A stretch of 64,000 nt of DNA from Paenibacillus elgii NBRC 100335 (GTDB lineage Bacteria; Bacillota; Bacilli; Paenibacillales; NBRC-103111). The stretch spans positions 1 to 64,000 of the forward strand of contig NZ_BIMB01000002.1 in assembly GCF_004000865.1 (NCBI RefSeq), read 5' to 3'. Shown one piece after another: positions 8,678-15,999 of this stretch (position 1 is the stretch's first letter; each line of letters begins with the position of its first letter). The translations under genes were made by a program, and so were the position numbers. Below the pieces are notes generated by a model. That model ran no database searches, was not told where the DNA came from, and was given only the letters and a program-made list of their open reading frames with translations.

Positions 8678-9904
8678 TTAATCCTTATACGGATCGAATT
8701 CGTCTGCTCCGGCCATGCATACGCCGATCGGCTTCAGCACATGCAGCACCTCGATCGTCTCCGCATGGGCGTCCAGCACCTCCTGAAGCTTCCGGTACAC
8801 GAACGGGCTCTCGTCCGTCCCGGCTCCGCGAAGCTCGACGCCGAAACTCCGCACGGCCTCGTGCATCTGCGTCTCCGAGATGAGGCCGCCCGAGCGGGTG
8901 CGCGTCTTCCAGTTCATTTTGCCGGCCGCTTGCGTGCGGCTCATAATTCTTCCCGCGCCGTGCACCGTGCTGTAGAAGGCCGCCCGGTTCTCCTCCGTAT
9001 CCTTTCCCCGGACAATGACCGAGATGTCGCCCATGCTGCCGCCGATGAACCCGAGCTGGCCGGGAGCCGACGGCGTCGCCCCTTTGCGCACGACAACCGT
9101 TTCGCGGCCGTCGTGGGTCTCTTTCCACGCATAATTGTGGTGGTTATGCACCTCGAATTCCGCATCCGCTCCCAAAATCGCTAGCACCTGACGAATGACG
9201 GCATCTCTTCCGGCGTACGCGTACCGCCCAGCCAGCTTCATGGCGCGGTAATACATATCGCCAAGCTCGCTGTCCAGATCGAGCAGCACCGGCGGCTGGT
9301 CCATCTTTTCCCCCGGAGCGTTCGCCAAAAACTCCCTGCCCGCCGCAAGGTTGATAAAGCCGCTGGCCGTCTTGTGGCCGAACCCGCGGCTGCCGAAGTG
9401 GTTGCCGATCCACAGCCTCCCCGTCCCTGCTTCTTCGAACAAATCGACGAAATGATTCCCGCTGCCTACGGTCCCCAACTGATCGCGGGCGAGCTTCTTC
9501 AGCTTATCGTGCTCTTGACGCCCGATGGCGGCATACACCGACCAGTCCGGATCGTCGAACAGCTCGTGATCCACCTTCTCGCTGTTTACACGCCCGATGC
9601 CGAACGAAACGTTCCGTGCGATCTCATCCATAATGTGCCCTAGCCATGGCCGGATATCTGCAGCCAGCAGGTTCGTTCGCACCGCTTTGTTCCCGCATCC
9701 GATATCGTACCCGACGCCGGACGGCGAAATTTGTCCCTCGTAGACGATCACCCCGCCGATCGGCTGGCTGTAGCCCTTGTGGTGGTCCGCCATCAGCAGC
9801 GCCTGCACGACATTTCCGTGCTCCGCACACGTTTTCGCTTGCGCCAAGGCGCCTGCCTCCGGGTTCCCCCAGACGCGGACGCCGTCTATAATTTGATAAG
9901 CCAT
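8678..9904 (-). CDS. rtcB: RNA-splicing ligase RtcB
   Basis: A 408-residue RtcB. The family joins RNA 3'-phosphate or 2',3'-cyclic phosphate ends to 5'-hydroxyl ends using GTP and Mn2+. Visible active-site blocks in order are YDIGCGNKA with metal ligands Asp67 and Cys70, VGSGNHF with His151, IGNHFGSRG, EVHNHHNYAW, and HGAGR with His315, which matches the guanylylated histidine. The length is that of the shorter bacterial RtcB group. The gene overlaps the end of the helical-repeat gene by 19 bases and is the last gene of the Ro60 operon. This supports repair of cleaved RNA rather than tRNA intron splicing. Confidence 0.96.
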   Translation of the reverse strand: MAYQIIDGVRVWGNPEAGALAQAKTCAEHGNVVQALLMADHHKGYSQPIGGVIVYEGQISPSGVGYDIGCGNKAVRTNLLAADIRPWLGHIMDEIARNVSFGIGRVNSEKVDHELFDDPDWSVYAAIGRQEHDKLKKLARDQLGTVGSGNHFVDLFEEAGTGRLWIGNHFGSRGFGHKTASGFINLAAGREFLANAPGEKMDQPPVLLDLDSELGDMYYRAMKLAGRYAYAGRDAVIRQVLAILGADAEFEVHNHHNYAWKETHDGRETVVVRKGATPSAPGQLGFIGGSMGDISVIVRGKDTEENRAAFYSTVHGAGRIMSRTQAAGKMNWKTRTRSGGLISETQMHEAVRSFGVELRGAGTDESPFVYRKLQEVLDAHAETIEVLHVLKPIGVCMAGADEFDPYKD

Positions 9905-11484
9905 GCCGTCAGCTCCTTTTCCTGCAAAAGCTTCGCAATGCGTTCCCTTACTTGTTCATTCGGCTCGAAGACCGTTAGTTCCTGCAAGGCGGCCGCCGCT
10001 TCCTCTCCCCAGACCGGAAGAGGCCATGCCTCCAAACATTTCAACGCCATGTTGCGGTTCATCGTTGCCGGGCTCCGCAAGCCGGCGGCAATCAGCTTCG
10101 TCCCGAGCCCCTCGAACACGTCCAATGCCTGCAGTAGGCTTTGCAGGCATTGATGCGGCCCATACTGCTCCCCGTAGCCAATTTCGTCCTTCGGACCGCT
10201 GGCAATCTCCTTCAATGGAAGATTCGCTTCCGCATAGCGGACCAAGCGGTCCATCCGCTCCGGTTCGTCCGTGTGCACGAGCTCATAATACAGGTGGCTA
10301 TCCAGCGGATGCGCCTGTAGCTGCCCGAACAGCTCCTCCCAGATGTCCAGCCGGAGCCGTTTGGCCGCATGGATCGCATGCTGCCGTACCGCGCTGTCCT
10401 GCGACCGGATGTCTTCCCATATTTTGCCCGGCCATCCTTCGTCGCGGATGACGTTCTCACACAGCCGCTTACAGGCTTCGCGCCGGTCATCGGACCAGCC
10501 CCTGTCATACCGCTGCTCCCAACGCTGACCGTCTTCGTTTAGAAAATCATAAATATCCGTCACAACCGACAGCTGCGCTGCGGTCACGCACATTGTCTGC
10601 GAATGCCTTAGAAAATCGCTTACCGCCGATGCTGCGTCCTCATAGTCGTCGATATCTTCCGCAGGTCCACCGGATAGAAGTGCCGAAAGGATGACCCCCG
10701 CCCCGTCATACAGCTCCAGATCCACAGAAGCTTGCGACAGCGCTGCAGCCAGCCCGCCATTACGCGCGCAATAACAGGCCAAATATTCGTTCATGACGCT
10801 GTTACGGCAGCCGTGGCGAAGCAGCCAATCCCGGATTTCCTGCGTTTGCGGCTCCAGACGCTCGACCAGTTGGATTTTTCCCCAGCCGTCTACAGCCTTG
10901 GCCAATTCGAACAGCGTCTCGTTGGCGTTGTCCTGACTGCCCCGAATCGCAACCGCCGAATAAAGCGTAAATTCGTCATGCTTACCCAGCGTAACGACCA
11001 GCTCCCGGTGTCTCTCGGTTTCGAACTGGCCCAGCAGCACAATCCCCAGCTTGACGACATTGCGGTGCGCCCCGGATCTCGCAAACCACTCCGCTTCCTG
11101 GTACAGATTCGATATCACGACGCCGGGGTGCTCCCGCAGCGACTCCAGCAGCGGGTCAATGATACTCAACACATCCTCTTGCATCAGCTTGAGGTATGTG
11201 GCGCGTCTTGTTTTGCTGCCCGGATTCCGGCTCTGCTTGACGAGAAGCTGCACCAGCGCTTGCACCTTCGCCGCATCCGCCTGCCCGCCGGCATGATGGC
11301 TGAACGTCCCGTCCATGCCCCCCGCGACCCAGCGCACGGAATGCCCGGCCCAATACTCTTCGTCATCCGGCAGCCCGGCGTCATTGAACCGGCCCCGGTC
11401 ATCCAGCGCGGACACGATGTATTCATAGATGGGAGGCTTGCCGGCCCATGGATAAAGCGTATTTTGATTGAATCGGTTTATCAT
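9886..11484 (-). CDS. helical-repeat protein in the RtcB/Ro60 operon, function unknown
   Basis: A 532-residue, largely alpha-helical protein. Repeated amphipathic helix pairs (around residues 110-200, 340-420 and 450-530, for example QHAIHAAKRLRLDIWEEL) resemble HEAT/ARM-type solenoids. No catalytic signature or membrane segment is visible. It starts six bases after the RlaP-type stop and overlaps rtcB by 19 bases, so translation is probably coupled. Location argues for a role with the repair enzymes, perhaps as a scaffold or RNA-binding adaptor. That is inference; I do not recognise a named family. Confidence 0.75.
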   Translation of the reverse strand: MINRFNQNTLYPWAGKPPIYEYIVSALDDRGRFNDAGLPDDEEYWAGHSVRWVAGGMDGTFSHHAGGQADAAKVQALVQLLVKQSRNPGSKTRRATYLKLMQEDVLSIIDPLLESLREHPGVVISNLYQEAEWFARSGAHRNVVKLGIVLLGQFETERHRELVVTLGKHDEFTLYSAVAIRGSQDNANETLFELAKAVDGWGKIQLVERLEPQTQEIRDWLLRHGCRNSVMNEYLACYCARNGGLAAALSQASVDLELYDGAGVILSALLSGGPAEDIDDYEDAASAVSDFLRHSQTMCVTAAQLSVVTDIYDFLNEDGQRWEQRYDRGWSDDRREACKRLCENVIRDEGWPGKIWEDIRSQDSAVRQHAIHAAKRLRLDIWEELFGQLQAHPLDSHLYYELVHTDEPERMDRLVRYAEANLPLKEIASGPKDEIGYGEQYGPHQCLQSLLQALDVFEGLGTKLIAAGLRSPATMNRNMALKCLEAWPLPVWGEEAAAALQELTVFEPNEQVRERIAKLLQEKELTAWLIKL

Positions 11485-11490
11485 CGTTCA

Positions 11491-12279
11491 TCACCTGTTC
11501 TCCCACACTTCGCCAAGCACGGCGCGGAACAGCCCGTCAAGCTCGTGAGCCTGTCCGCCTTCGGCGCTTTTCAAATGAACGGCCGTGCGTTCGAAATGAT
11601 TCATTTTTTGTTCCAAAAAATCGTTGATGGGGTTGATTCTTGGCTCGTAGTCCATTTCATCCCCCGCCATTTTGCGTTCAACCAGCTCCCGGATTACTTT
11701 TTTCAGCTCGCTGCCCTCCGGCACCAAGCGGTCCACCAGCACGTCGAATTCCATCGGCGGCATCGCGTTAAACCGCTCGATCCATTCGCAGGCCAGCACC
11801 GGACGAAGCACGTAAAAATATTTTTTGATCTTGACCTGCTCCCCCTGCAAGTAATCCCGGTAATTCCCCTTTGCCATATTGAGATAGTGATACATACACG
11901 ATTTCGGTGAAAAGGTCAGCGGCGAGATGCTGCGGATGCGCTCCGCCGCGGAGTATTTCTCGTAGTACGGGATCGGCGATTGCAGCCACTCCAGCAGCGG
12001 CGGGTTCGATTTGCGGAATAAGTTCAGCGCCTTCTTCAAATCCCAGCCGTTGATATCGAGCTTGTCGCTGATCGGCCGCTCGATTACGTCCCGTTGATCA
12101 AATATCGATAAATACCACTCGACAGGCCGGACGTACAGGAAACGGACATCGTAGTCGCTGTCCTGCGACGGGAACCCCCATGCCCGGCTGCCCGATTCGC
12201 AGGCGTACAGGATGCGCACCTGCTCCTGCCGCTCAATGTGGCAGAGTTCTTCTAATATAGGTTGACGAAAGTCGGTCAT
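11491..12279 (-). CDS. RlaP-like RNA-repair nucleotidyltransferase
   Basis: A 262-residue DNA polymerase beta-fold nucleotidyltransferase. The signature ESGSRAWGFPSQDSDYDVRF (residues 28-47) has the helix-turn GS and the metal-binding Asp42 and Asp44. The remainder (YHYLNMAKGNYRDYL, KKYFYVLRPVLACEWI) matches the YcgL/COG3541 group, classified as RlaP, which comparative genomics links to RtcB and TROVE genes. The likely role is adding nucleotides to damaged RNA ends. The ATG at 12279 was chosen because GGGGGAGAA precedes it; the longer frame has no such site. A gap of 247 bases separates it from the Ro60 gene upstream, with nothing clear in it. Confidence 0.88.
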   Translation of the reverse strand: MTDFRQPILEELCHIERQEQVRILYACESGSRAWGFPSQDSDYDVRFLYVRPVEWYLSIFDQRDVIERPISDKLDINGWDLKKALNLFRKSNPPLLEWLQSPIPYYEKYSAAERIRSISPLTFSPKSCMYHYLNMAKGNYRDYLQGEQVKIKKYFYVLRPVLACEWIERFNAMPPMEFDVLVDRLVPEGSELKKVIRELVERKMAGDEMDYEPRINPINDFLEQKMNHFERTAVHLKSAEGGQAHELDGLFRAVLGEVWENR

Positions 12280-12526
12280 CGCGGTTCTCCCCCTTCGGAT
12301 CGAGATGGTGGTAACGGAAAAAGCCATCGACCTCAATGGTCCATGGCCCGATGTTGTTTATAGATGGTTTTACGGTGTGCGCGTAAAATGTCATCCGAAT
12401 AGGACCGATGAGATGCGGAAGTCAAAGTTTCCATGATTTGGAAGTCTGCGTTTGTACTTCAGGATGAACTTCGTCGTCGTAATCCCTGCCATCTTCATCG
12501 GCCCTCTTTTTGCAGAAAATGGATCG

Positions 12527-14035
12527 TTACTTTTCGGTATCGCCAAGCTCTATGGCGTCGATTTTCCCGGTCATGCCCGAGTAGCCCTGTGCCGCTTGCG
12601 CAATATAGGACAGCACCGTGTCGCTCCAGCCGTAAATGTAGAACGTATTCCGGTCGGCCGGAGGCGCCATCGCATAGCGGTACGGCGCAATGTCGACGAT
12701 GAACGCCTTGACGTGCGGGTTCACCTTGGCGCGGTATTTCGCCAGCTCGGCGTAAAACGGGCTGCCGCTGTTCTGCTGCTCATCCGTAATGATGATGATC
12801 TGATCAACCCGCTTGTTTTCATAAAACAGCTTGCGCACAGGCGCGCCGGTATCGGTTCCGCCGCGGGAACGGATGCGGTCCGCCTGCGTCAAAATGCTGT
12901 CGTGACGCGACGGCTTGGCGTCCGTCACCTCTGTGTCGAACAGCCAGAACAACGAGTTCCCTTGCGTCTTCTTGTACAGCGCCAAGGCGAATACGGACCC
13001 GATCTGCAAATATTCCCCTTGCATGGAGCCGGAAATATCGAGGAAAATCGCCGTGTTCTCGCCGATCTCCGGCAAGTTCGCGAACGTCAGCTCCACCGCC
13101 GCCCGAAGCGCGTCGCGCAGCTCCGGACGCTCTACCTCCCGGAACGCCTTGGCGAACCGGAACGGCAAAATCTTCGCTTTGCGCAGCGCCTCGGCATTCG
13201 TCAGACGCTCCACCGCGAACGCCAGGTTCGCTTTCTTCTCGAACACGCCTGCGCGATCCAGCGCGTTCAAATGGCGCAGCAGCGCGAACGTAGGCATCTG
13301 GCGCAGCAGCGCCTCCCAGACCGCCTTGGACGGCTTGATCGCGCCCGTCACCGTTTCGTACGGCAGCTTCCCGCGTTCGATGCAGGCAAGCTGCTCGGCT
13401 TCGCTTCTCGCCCGCTTCAATTGCTCCAGCGCCTCCACCTGCGGGAGCATCGCGAGATTTGTCTCCTGCCCGCGCAGATAACGGAACAGCGCCTGCTGCT
13501 TGAGATCGGCCGGCTTCGGATGCGCCGTCGCGATCGCGTCGCCCAAGCTGAACCCGCGTCCCCGGCCGTTGTACTTCAGCGCCCAATATTCGGACACCCT
13601 GGATAGGAAGCGGGCGACCTGCCGTTTCACGGCCCGACCGCCCTGTCCGCGGCCAAGTCCCCGCAGGATCGTCAGGAAGTCGGACAAATCGGAAGGAATC
13701 CGGACCACTTGGTCAAACACATTGGCGAACAAATCGGGCCGGTAAGACGACAGTATGGCGAGTCCGAACAGCGGCTGCAGCCTCATGAATCCCTCGTTGC
13801 GGGCGAACACCAGCGCTTTGGCCATAAATTGCGGGTTCTGCTGGGCCATTTCGTGATGCAGCTCCAGCGCATCCTTCAGGAGCTCGTTTTGATCGGCGTA
13901 AAATGTGTTTCCGAGCGTATTGGTCAACAGCGTCTGCACGTACTGCTCTTCGGCCGAGCGCGCATAAGCGGGGAATCCGTCTTTGTTATGTGTCGTTGGC
14001 AGCATCGCGCCAAACATTTTTTTTGCGAAACTCAT
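12527..14035 (-). CDS. rsr: Ro60 orthologue (TROVE and vWA domain RNA-binding protein, Rsr)
   Basis: A 502-residue TROVE protein, the bacterial counterpart of the Ro60 autoantigen. The HEAT-like TROVE ring covers about residues 15-320. A von Willebrand A domain follows, with an intact MIDAS: DISGSM (Asp333, Ser335, Ser337), GGTDTG near 393-397 and Asp418 in ITDEQ. The protein binds Y RNAs on its outer face and ends of misfolded RNA in its pore; in Deinococcus it also partners PNPase. The ATG at 14035 follows a perfect GGAGGT, so the longer upstream frame is rejected. Three Y-RNA-like elements lie directly upstream on the same strand. Confidence 0.95.
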   Translation of the reverse strand: MSFAKKMFGAMLPTTHNKDGFPAYARSAEEQYVQTLLTNTLGNTFYADQNELLKDALELHHEMAQQNPQFMAKALVFARNEGFMRLQPLFGLAILSSYRPDLFANVFDQVVRIPSDLSDFLTILRGLGRGQGGRAVKRQVARFLSRVSEYWALKYNGRGRGFSLGDAIATAHPKPADLKQQALFRYLRGQETNLAMLPQVEALEQLKRARSEAEQLACIERGKLPYETVTGAIKPSKAVWEALLRQMPTFALLRHLNALDRAGVFEKKANLAFAVERLTNAEALRKAKILPFRFAKAFREVERPELRDALRAAVELTFANLPEIGENTAIFLDISGSMQGEYLQIGSVFALALYKKTQGNSLFWLFDTEVTDAKPSRHDSILTQADRIRSRGGTDTGAPVRKLFYENKRVDQIIIITDEQQNSGSPFYAELAKYRAKVNPHVKAFIVDIAPYRYAMAPPADRNTFYIYGWSDTVLSYIAQAAQGYSGMTGKIDAIELGDTEK

Positions 14036-14123
14036 GGTTGGGGACCTCCTTTTTGCGTAGCAAAACCACTTCGTAAGCATATTCTTAGTTTTTGCCGCAG
14101 CAAAAACGGCTTCATCTAAACTC

Positions 14124-14229
14124 CGGCGAGGAAAAGTGAGGAAGGTCGGTGCAGGACTCGAACCTGCCGTGTTGCCCAATAATCTTTTGGCCGCTTGTAT
14201 GCGAAGGAACCCTCCCCGGCGCCTCGCCG
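14124..14229 (-). ncRNA. Y-RNA-like element 3 (with tRNA T-arm mimic)
   Basis: About 106 nt. The closing helix pairs CGGCGAGG with CCTCGCCG (14222-14229 with 14124-14131). An internal loop (CGCC against ACTTTT) follows, then an 8-bp inner helix of GGGGAGGG with CCTTCCTC. The same helix-loop-helix plan and the 5' sequence GAGGCGC...AGGG...TTCG recur in the two elements upstream. The distal part holds a perfect tRNA T-arm: GCAGG, TTCGAGT loop, CCTGC (14151-14167). It ends about 90 bases before the Ro60 start. No U-tract follows, so processing from a longer transcript is likely. Confidence 0.72.
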
Positions 14230-14249
14230 TACTATTAACTTGTTAAGAA

Positions 14250-14357
14250 CGAAGCGAGGGAAAAACGAAAAGGCGCATGGCGTCTCCGACGCCCGGCTTC
14301 CGCCGTCAATTCTTTTCCCATAAAAGTCGAAGGAGCCCTTTCAAGCGCCTCGCTTCG
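14250..14357 (-). ncRNA. Y-RNA-like element 2 (no tRNA mimic)
   Basis: About 108 nt. The closing helix is 10 bp, CGAAGCGAGG with CCTCGCTTCG (14348-14357 with 14250-14259). It is followed by an asymmetric loop and an inner helix of GAAAGG with CCTTTTC. The distal part contains two GC-rich hairpins (GACG...CGTC and GGCGTC-GGA-GACGCC) but no tRNA T-loop. It shares the GAGGCGCTTG-AAGGG strand with element 1. By analogy with described bacterial Y RNAs this would be the YrnA-like rather than the YrlA-like type. Confidence 0.68.
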
Positions 14358-14370
14358 GTATTCATATGGT

Positions 14371-14512
14371 GAAGATCCCCGAGGAAGTGGGCGGAAAGGT
14401 ACATAACCGCTCTACCATCTGAGCTATTCCGCCATATAGCGGAAGCCGGACTCGAACCGGCGACCTGTCGCTTAAGAGGCGAAGTAACCCTTCCAAGCGC
14501 CTCGGTGATCTT
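14371..14512 (-). ncRNA. Y-RNA-like element 1 (YrlA-like) carrying a circularly permuted tRNA
   Basis: About 142 nt. The closing helix pairs AAGATC, an A.G mismatch and CCGAGG with their complements (14500-14512 with 14371-14384). A CGCTT/GCCCACTT internal loop and a 7-bp helix GGAAGGG/CCTTTCC follow. The distal part reads, 5' to 3': an anticodon-like hairpin TCGC-CTCTTAA-GCGA (14468-14482, would-be anticodon CUU), an AGGTC variable loop, a T-arm GCCGG-TTCGAGT-CCGGC (14445-14461), a 7-bp acceptor stem capped by a 4-base loop (14427-14444), and a D-arm GCTC-AGATGGTA-GAGC (14409-14424). Thus all tRNA parts are present in permuted order. YrlA RNAs are known to mimic tRNA in this way; an anticodon-like arm is unusual as far as I know. 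Confidence 0.82.
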
Positions 14513-14517
14513 TTGCC

Positions 14518-14549
14518 GTAAGGCTTTTGCCTTTCGGCGTCGGCCTTAC
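14518..14549 (-). other. hairpin in the 5' leader of the Y-RNA region
   Basis: A perfect 7-bp stem GTAAGGC/GCCTTAC closes a smaller GCC-GAAA-GGC hairpin, just upstream of Y-RNA element 1. No T-run follows on either strand, so it is not a standard terminator. It may belong to the leader of the Y-RNA transcript or be a regulator site between the divergent units. Confidence 0.4.
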
Positions 14550-14682
14550 GTGTACTATCATCGCTTATTTTCGGCCCCGCGAACATGGCGAAAGTATTAC
14601 GACGAGAGAGAAAGTTTTCCTTTTTCTCCAATTCCCTTCCCTGTTACAATAAAAGGAACAGCTACGAAAGCGGAGGTTGTCC

Positions 14683-15999
14683 ATGGCCAGAGAAAGCTTC
14701 GATAAAGAAATCCAGTTTTTGCGCATGCTGGTGCTGACCAGCGGCGCCTACAGCCGTCAGCAATTCGCGCAGCGGCTCGGTATCTCCGTACATACCTTCG
14801 ATAAAACGATCCGGCGGCTGAAGGACATCGTGAACACGGTGTACCAGCAGCTCCCGCAGGAGCAGAGCAAAGAATTCGCCGAAACGCTTCGCTTCAGCTA
14901 TTACGAGTCCGCAGACCCGATGCTGCTGTTCTTATACCGCGCCAAGTCGCTCAAGGAATCGGAGAGCCACCGACTGTCGCTGCTGCTCGCCGTCATGCAG
15001 GATGAGGGTCGGACCGTCATGGAGCTGCTCGATGCGTGCTGCAGCGATCTTCCCGCGGAGCTTCCGCTGCCCGACGAGAAAACGATTCGCTCGGACCTGA
15101 AATATTTGGAGGAAGTCGGCGTTATCGTAAAAGAGCCCGGAGGAAGGCCATACCGGTACCGCGTTCACGACCGGCTCGTCAAAGATCTGACCTACGAAGA
15201 GCTTCTCGATCTCTACGATTACGTCGACATTATGGCGAATACGCAGGTGCCGTCCGTTCAAGGCTATCTTTTGCGGGATAGTGTGAAGAAGGCTTTACAG
15301 CAAGCGGGCGGGGCGGAAAACGTTACCGGAGAGCCTTTTCTGTACAAGTACCATTATTACTCGCGCATTCTGGACGAAGCGCATTTGTTCACTCTGCTTG
15401 GAGCCATTCGTCAGCGCCGGAAGGTGCGTTTCCTCTATTTCTCGCCCAGAACGCGCAAAAGCTACGCCTCGAAAAATACGAACCCGCTGTTTGAACGCGA
15501 AACTGAGGGAAAAGAGGTCGTGATGCTGCCGCTCAAGGTGATCTACGATCACCAATACGGCCGGTGGTATTTGCTTGGCTCGGAAAGCCGGCAGGGGATC
15601 GTGAAGTTCCGTTTGGAAGGCTTGACTCAACTGAACGAAGACGAGGCCGTATCGGAAGAAACGTTCAACGAGAAGCTGCACCTATTGGAGGAGAAAACCC
15701 GCTACAGTTGGCTTATCGATACGGGAAGGCCGCTTACGGTGCGGGTGCGGTTTTTCAGTCCGGAGGCTCCGCAGCCCAATTTTGTCAAGGAGCGCGTGCT
15801 GCTCCAAGGGCAGTGGGGACAAATTACGGAAGAAGACGAGGCTTCTTTTATCTATGAAATTAAGGTGCACGGGACGACCGAGATCAAGCCTTGGCTGCGC
15901 AGCTTTGGCTCCAGTTGCGAAGTGCTCGCACCGGAGCATCTGCGCCGGGAGCTGATTGAAGAGTGGAAGGAGATCGCAGCGTATTATGAATCCGTTTGA
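14683..15999 (+). CDS. WYL-domain transcriptional regulator 1
   Basis: A 438-residue regulator. The N-terminal helix-turn-helix (about residues 12-45, SRQQFAQRLGISVHTFDKTI) is followed by a central winged segment and a WYL domain (about 225-320, containing GRWYLLG and IVKFRLEGL). A C-terminal extension follows. WYL proteins bind nucleic-acid or nucleotide-type ligands and often control DNA-damage and defence genes. The ATG at 14683 has GGAGG six bases upstream. A TACAAT -10 box lies at 14645-14650. The gene is divergent from the Y-RNA/Ro60 operon and overlaps a second WYL gene by 14 bases. Control of the repair operon is inferred. Confidence 0.88.
   Translation: MARESFDKEIQFLRMLVLTSGAYSRQQFAQRLGISVHTFDKTIRRLKDIVNTVYQQLPQEQSKEFAETLRFSYYESADPMLLFLYRAKSLKESESHRLSLLLAVMQDEGRTVMELLDACCSDLPAELPLPDEKTIRSDLKYLEEVGVIVKEPGGRPYRYRVHDRLVKDLTYEELLDLYDYVDIMANTQVPSVQGYLLRDSVKKALQQAGGAENVTGEPFLYKYHYYSRILDEAHLFTLLGAIRQRRKVRFLYFSPRTRKSYASKNTNPLFERETEGKEVVMLPLKVIYDHQYGRWYLLGSESRQGIVKFRLEGLTQLNEDEAVSEETFNEKLHLLEEKTRYSWLIDTGRPLTVRVRFFSPEAPQPNFVKERVLLQGQWGQITEEDEASFIYEIKVHGTTEIKPWLRSFGSSCEVLAPEHLRRELIEEWKEIAAYYESV

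Noticed and set aside
12280-12526. Additional small RNA or gene between the RlaP and Ro60 genes
   Set aside because: No stable nested helix of the Y-RNA type and no frame with a ribosome binding site could be found.
14371-14512. Ordinary tRNA gene
   Set aside because: The arms are canonical but in rotated order, with the acceptor strands joined by a four-base cap and the whole enclosed by a Y-RNA stem beside the Ro60 gene. A standard tRNA cannot form from either strand.
14124-14512. CRISPR-like array, because three similar blocks follow each other
   Set aside because: The units share paired stems, not identical repeats, spacing is uneven, and no cas genes are near.
14550-14682. Promoter for the Y-RNA/Ro60 operon
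   Set aside because: Several weak -10-like strings exist on the minus strand, but none has a matching -35 at proper spacing, so no position is claimed.
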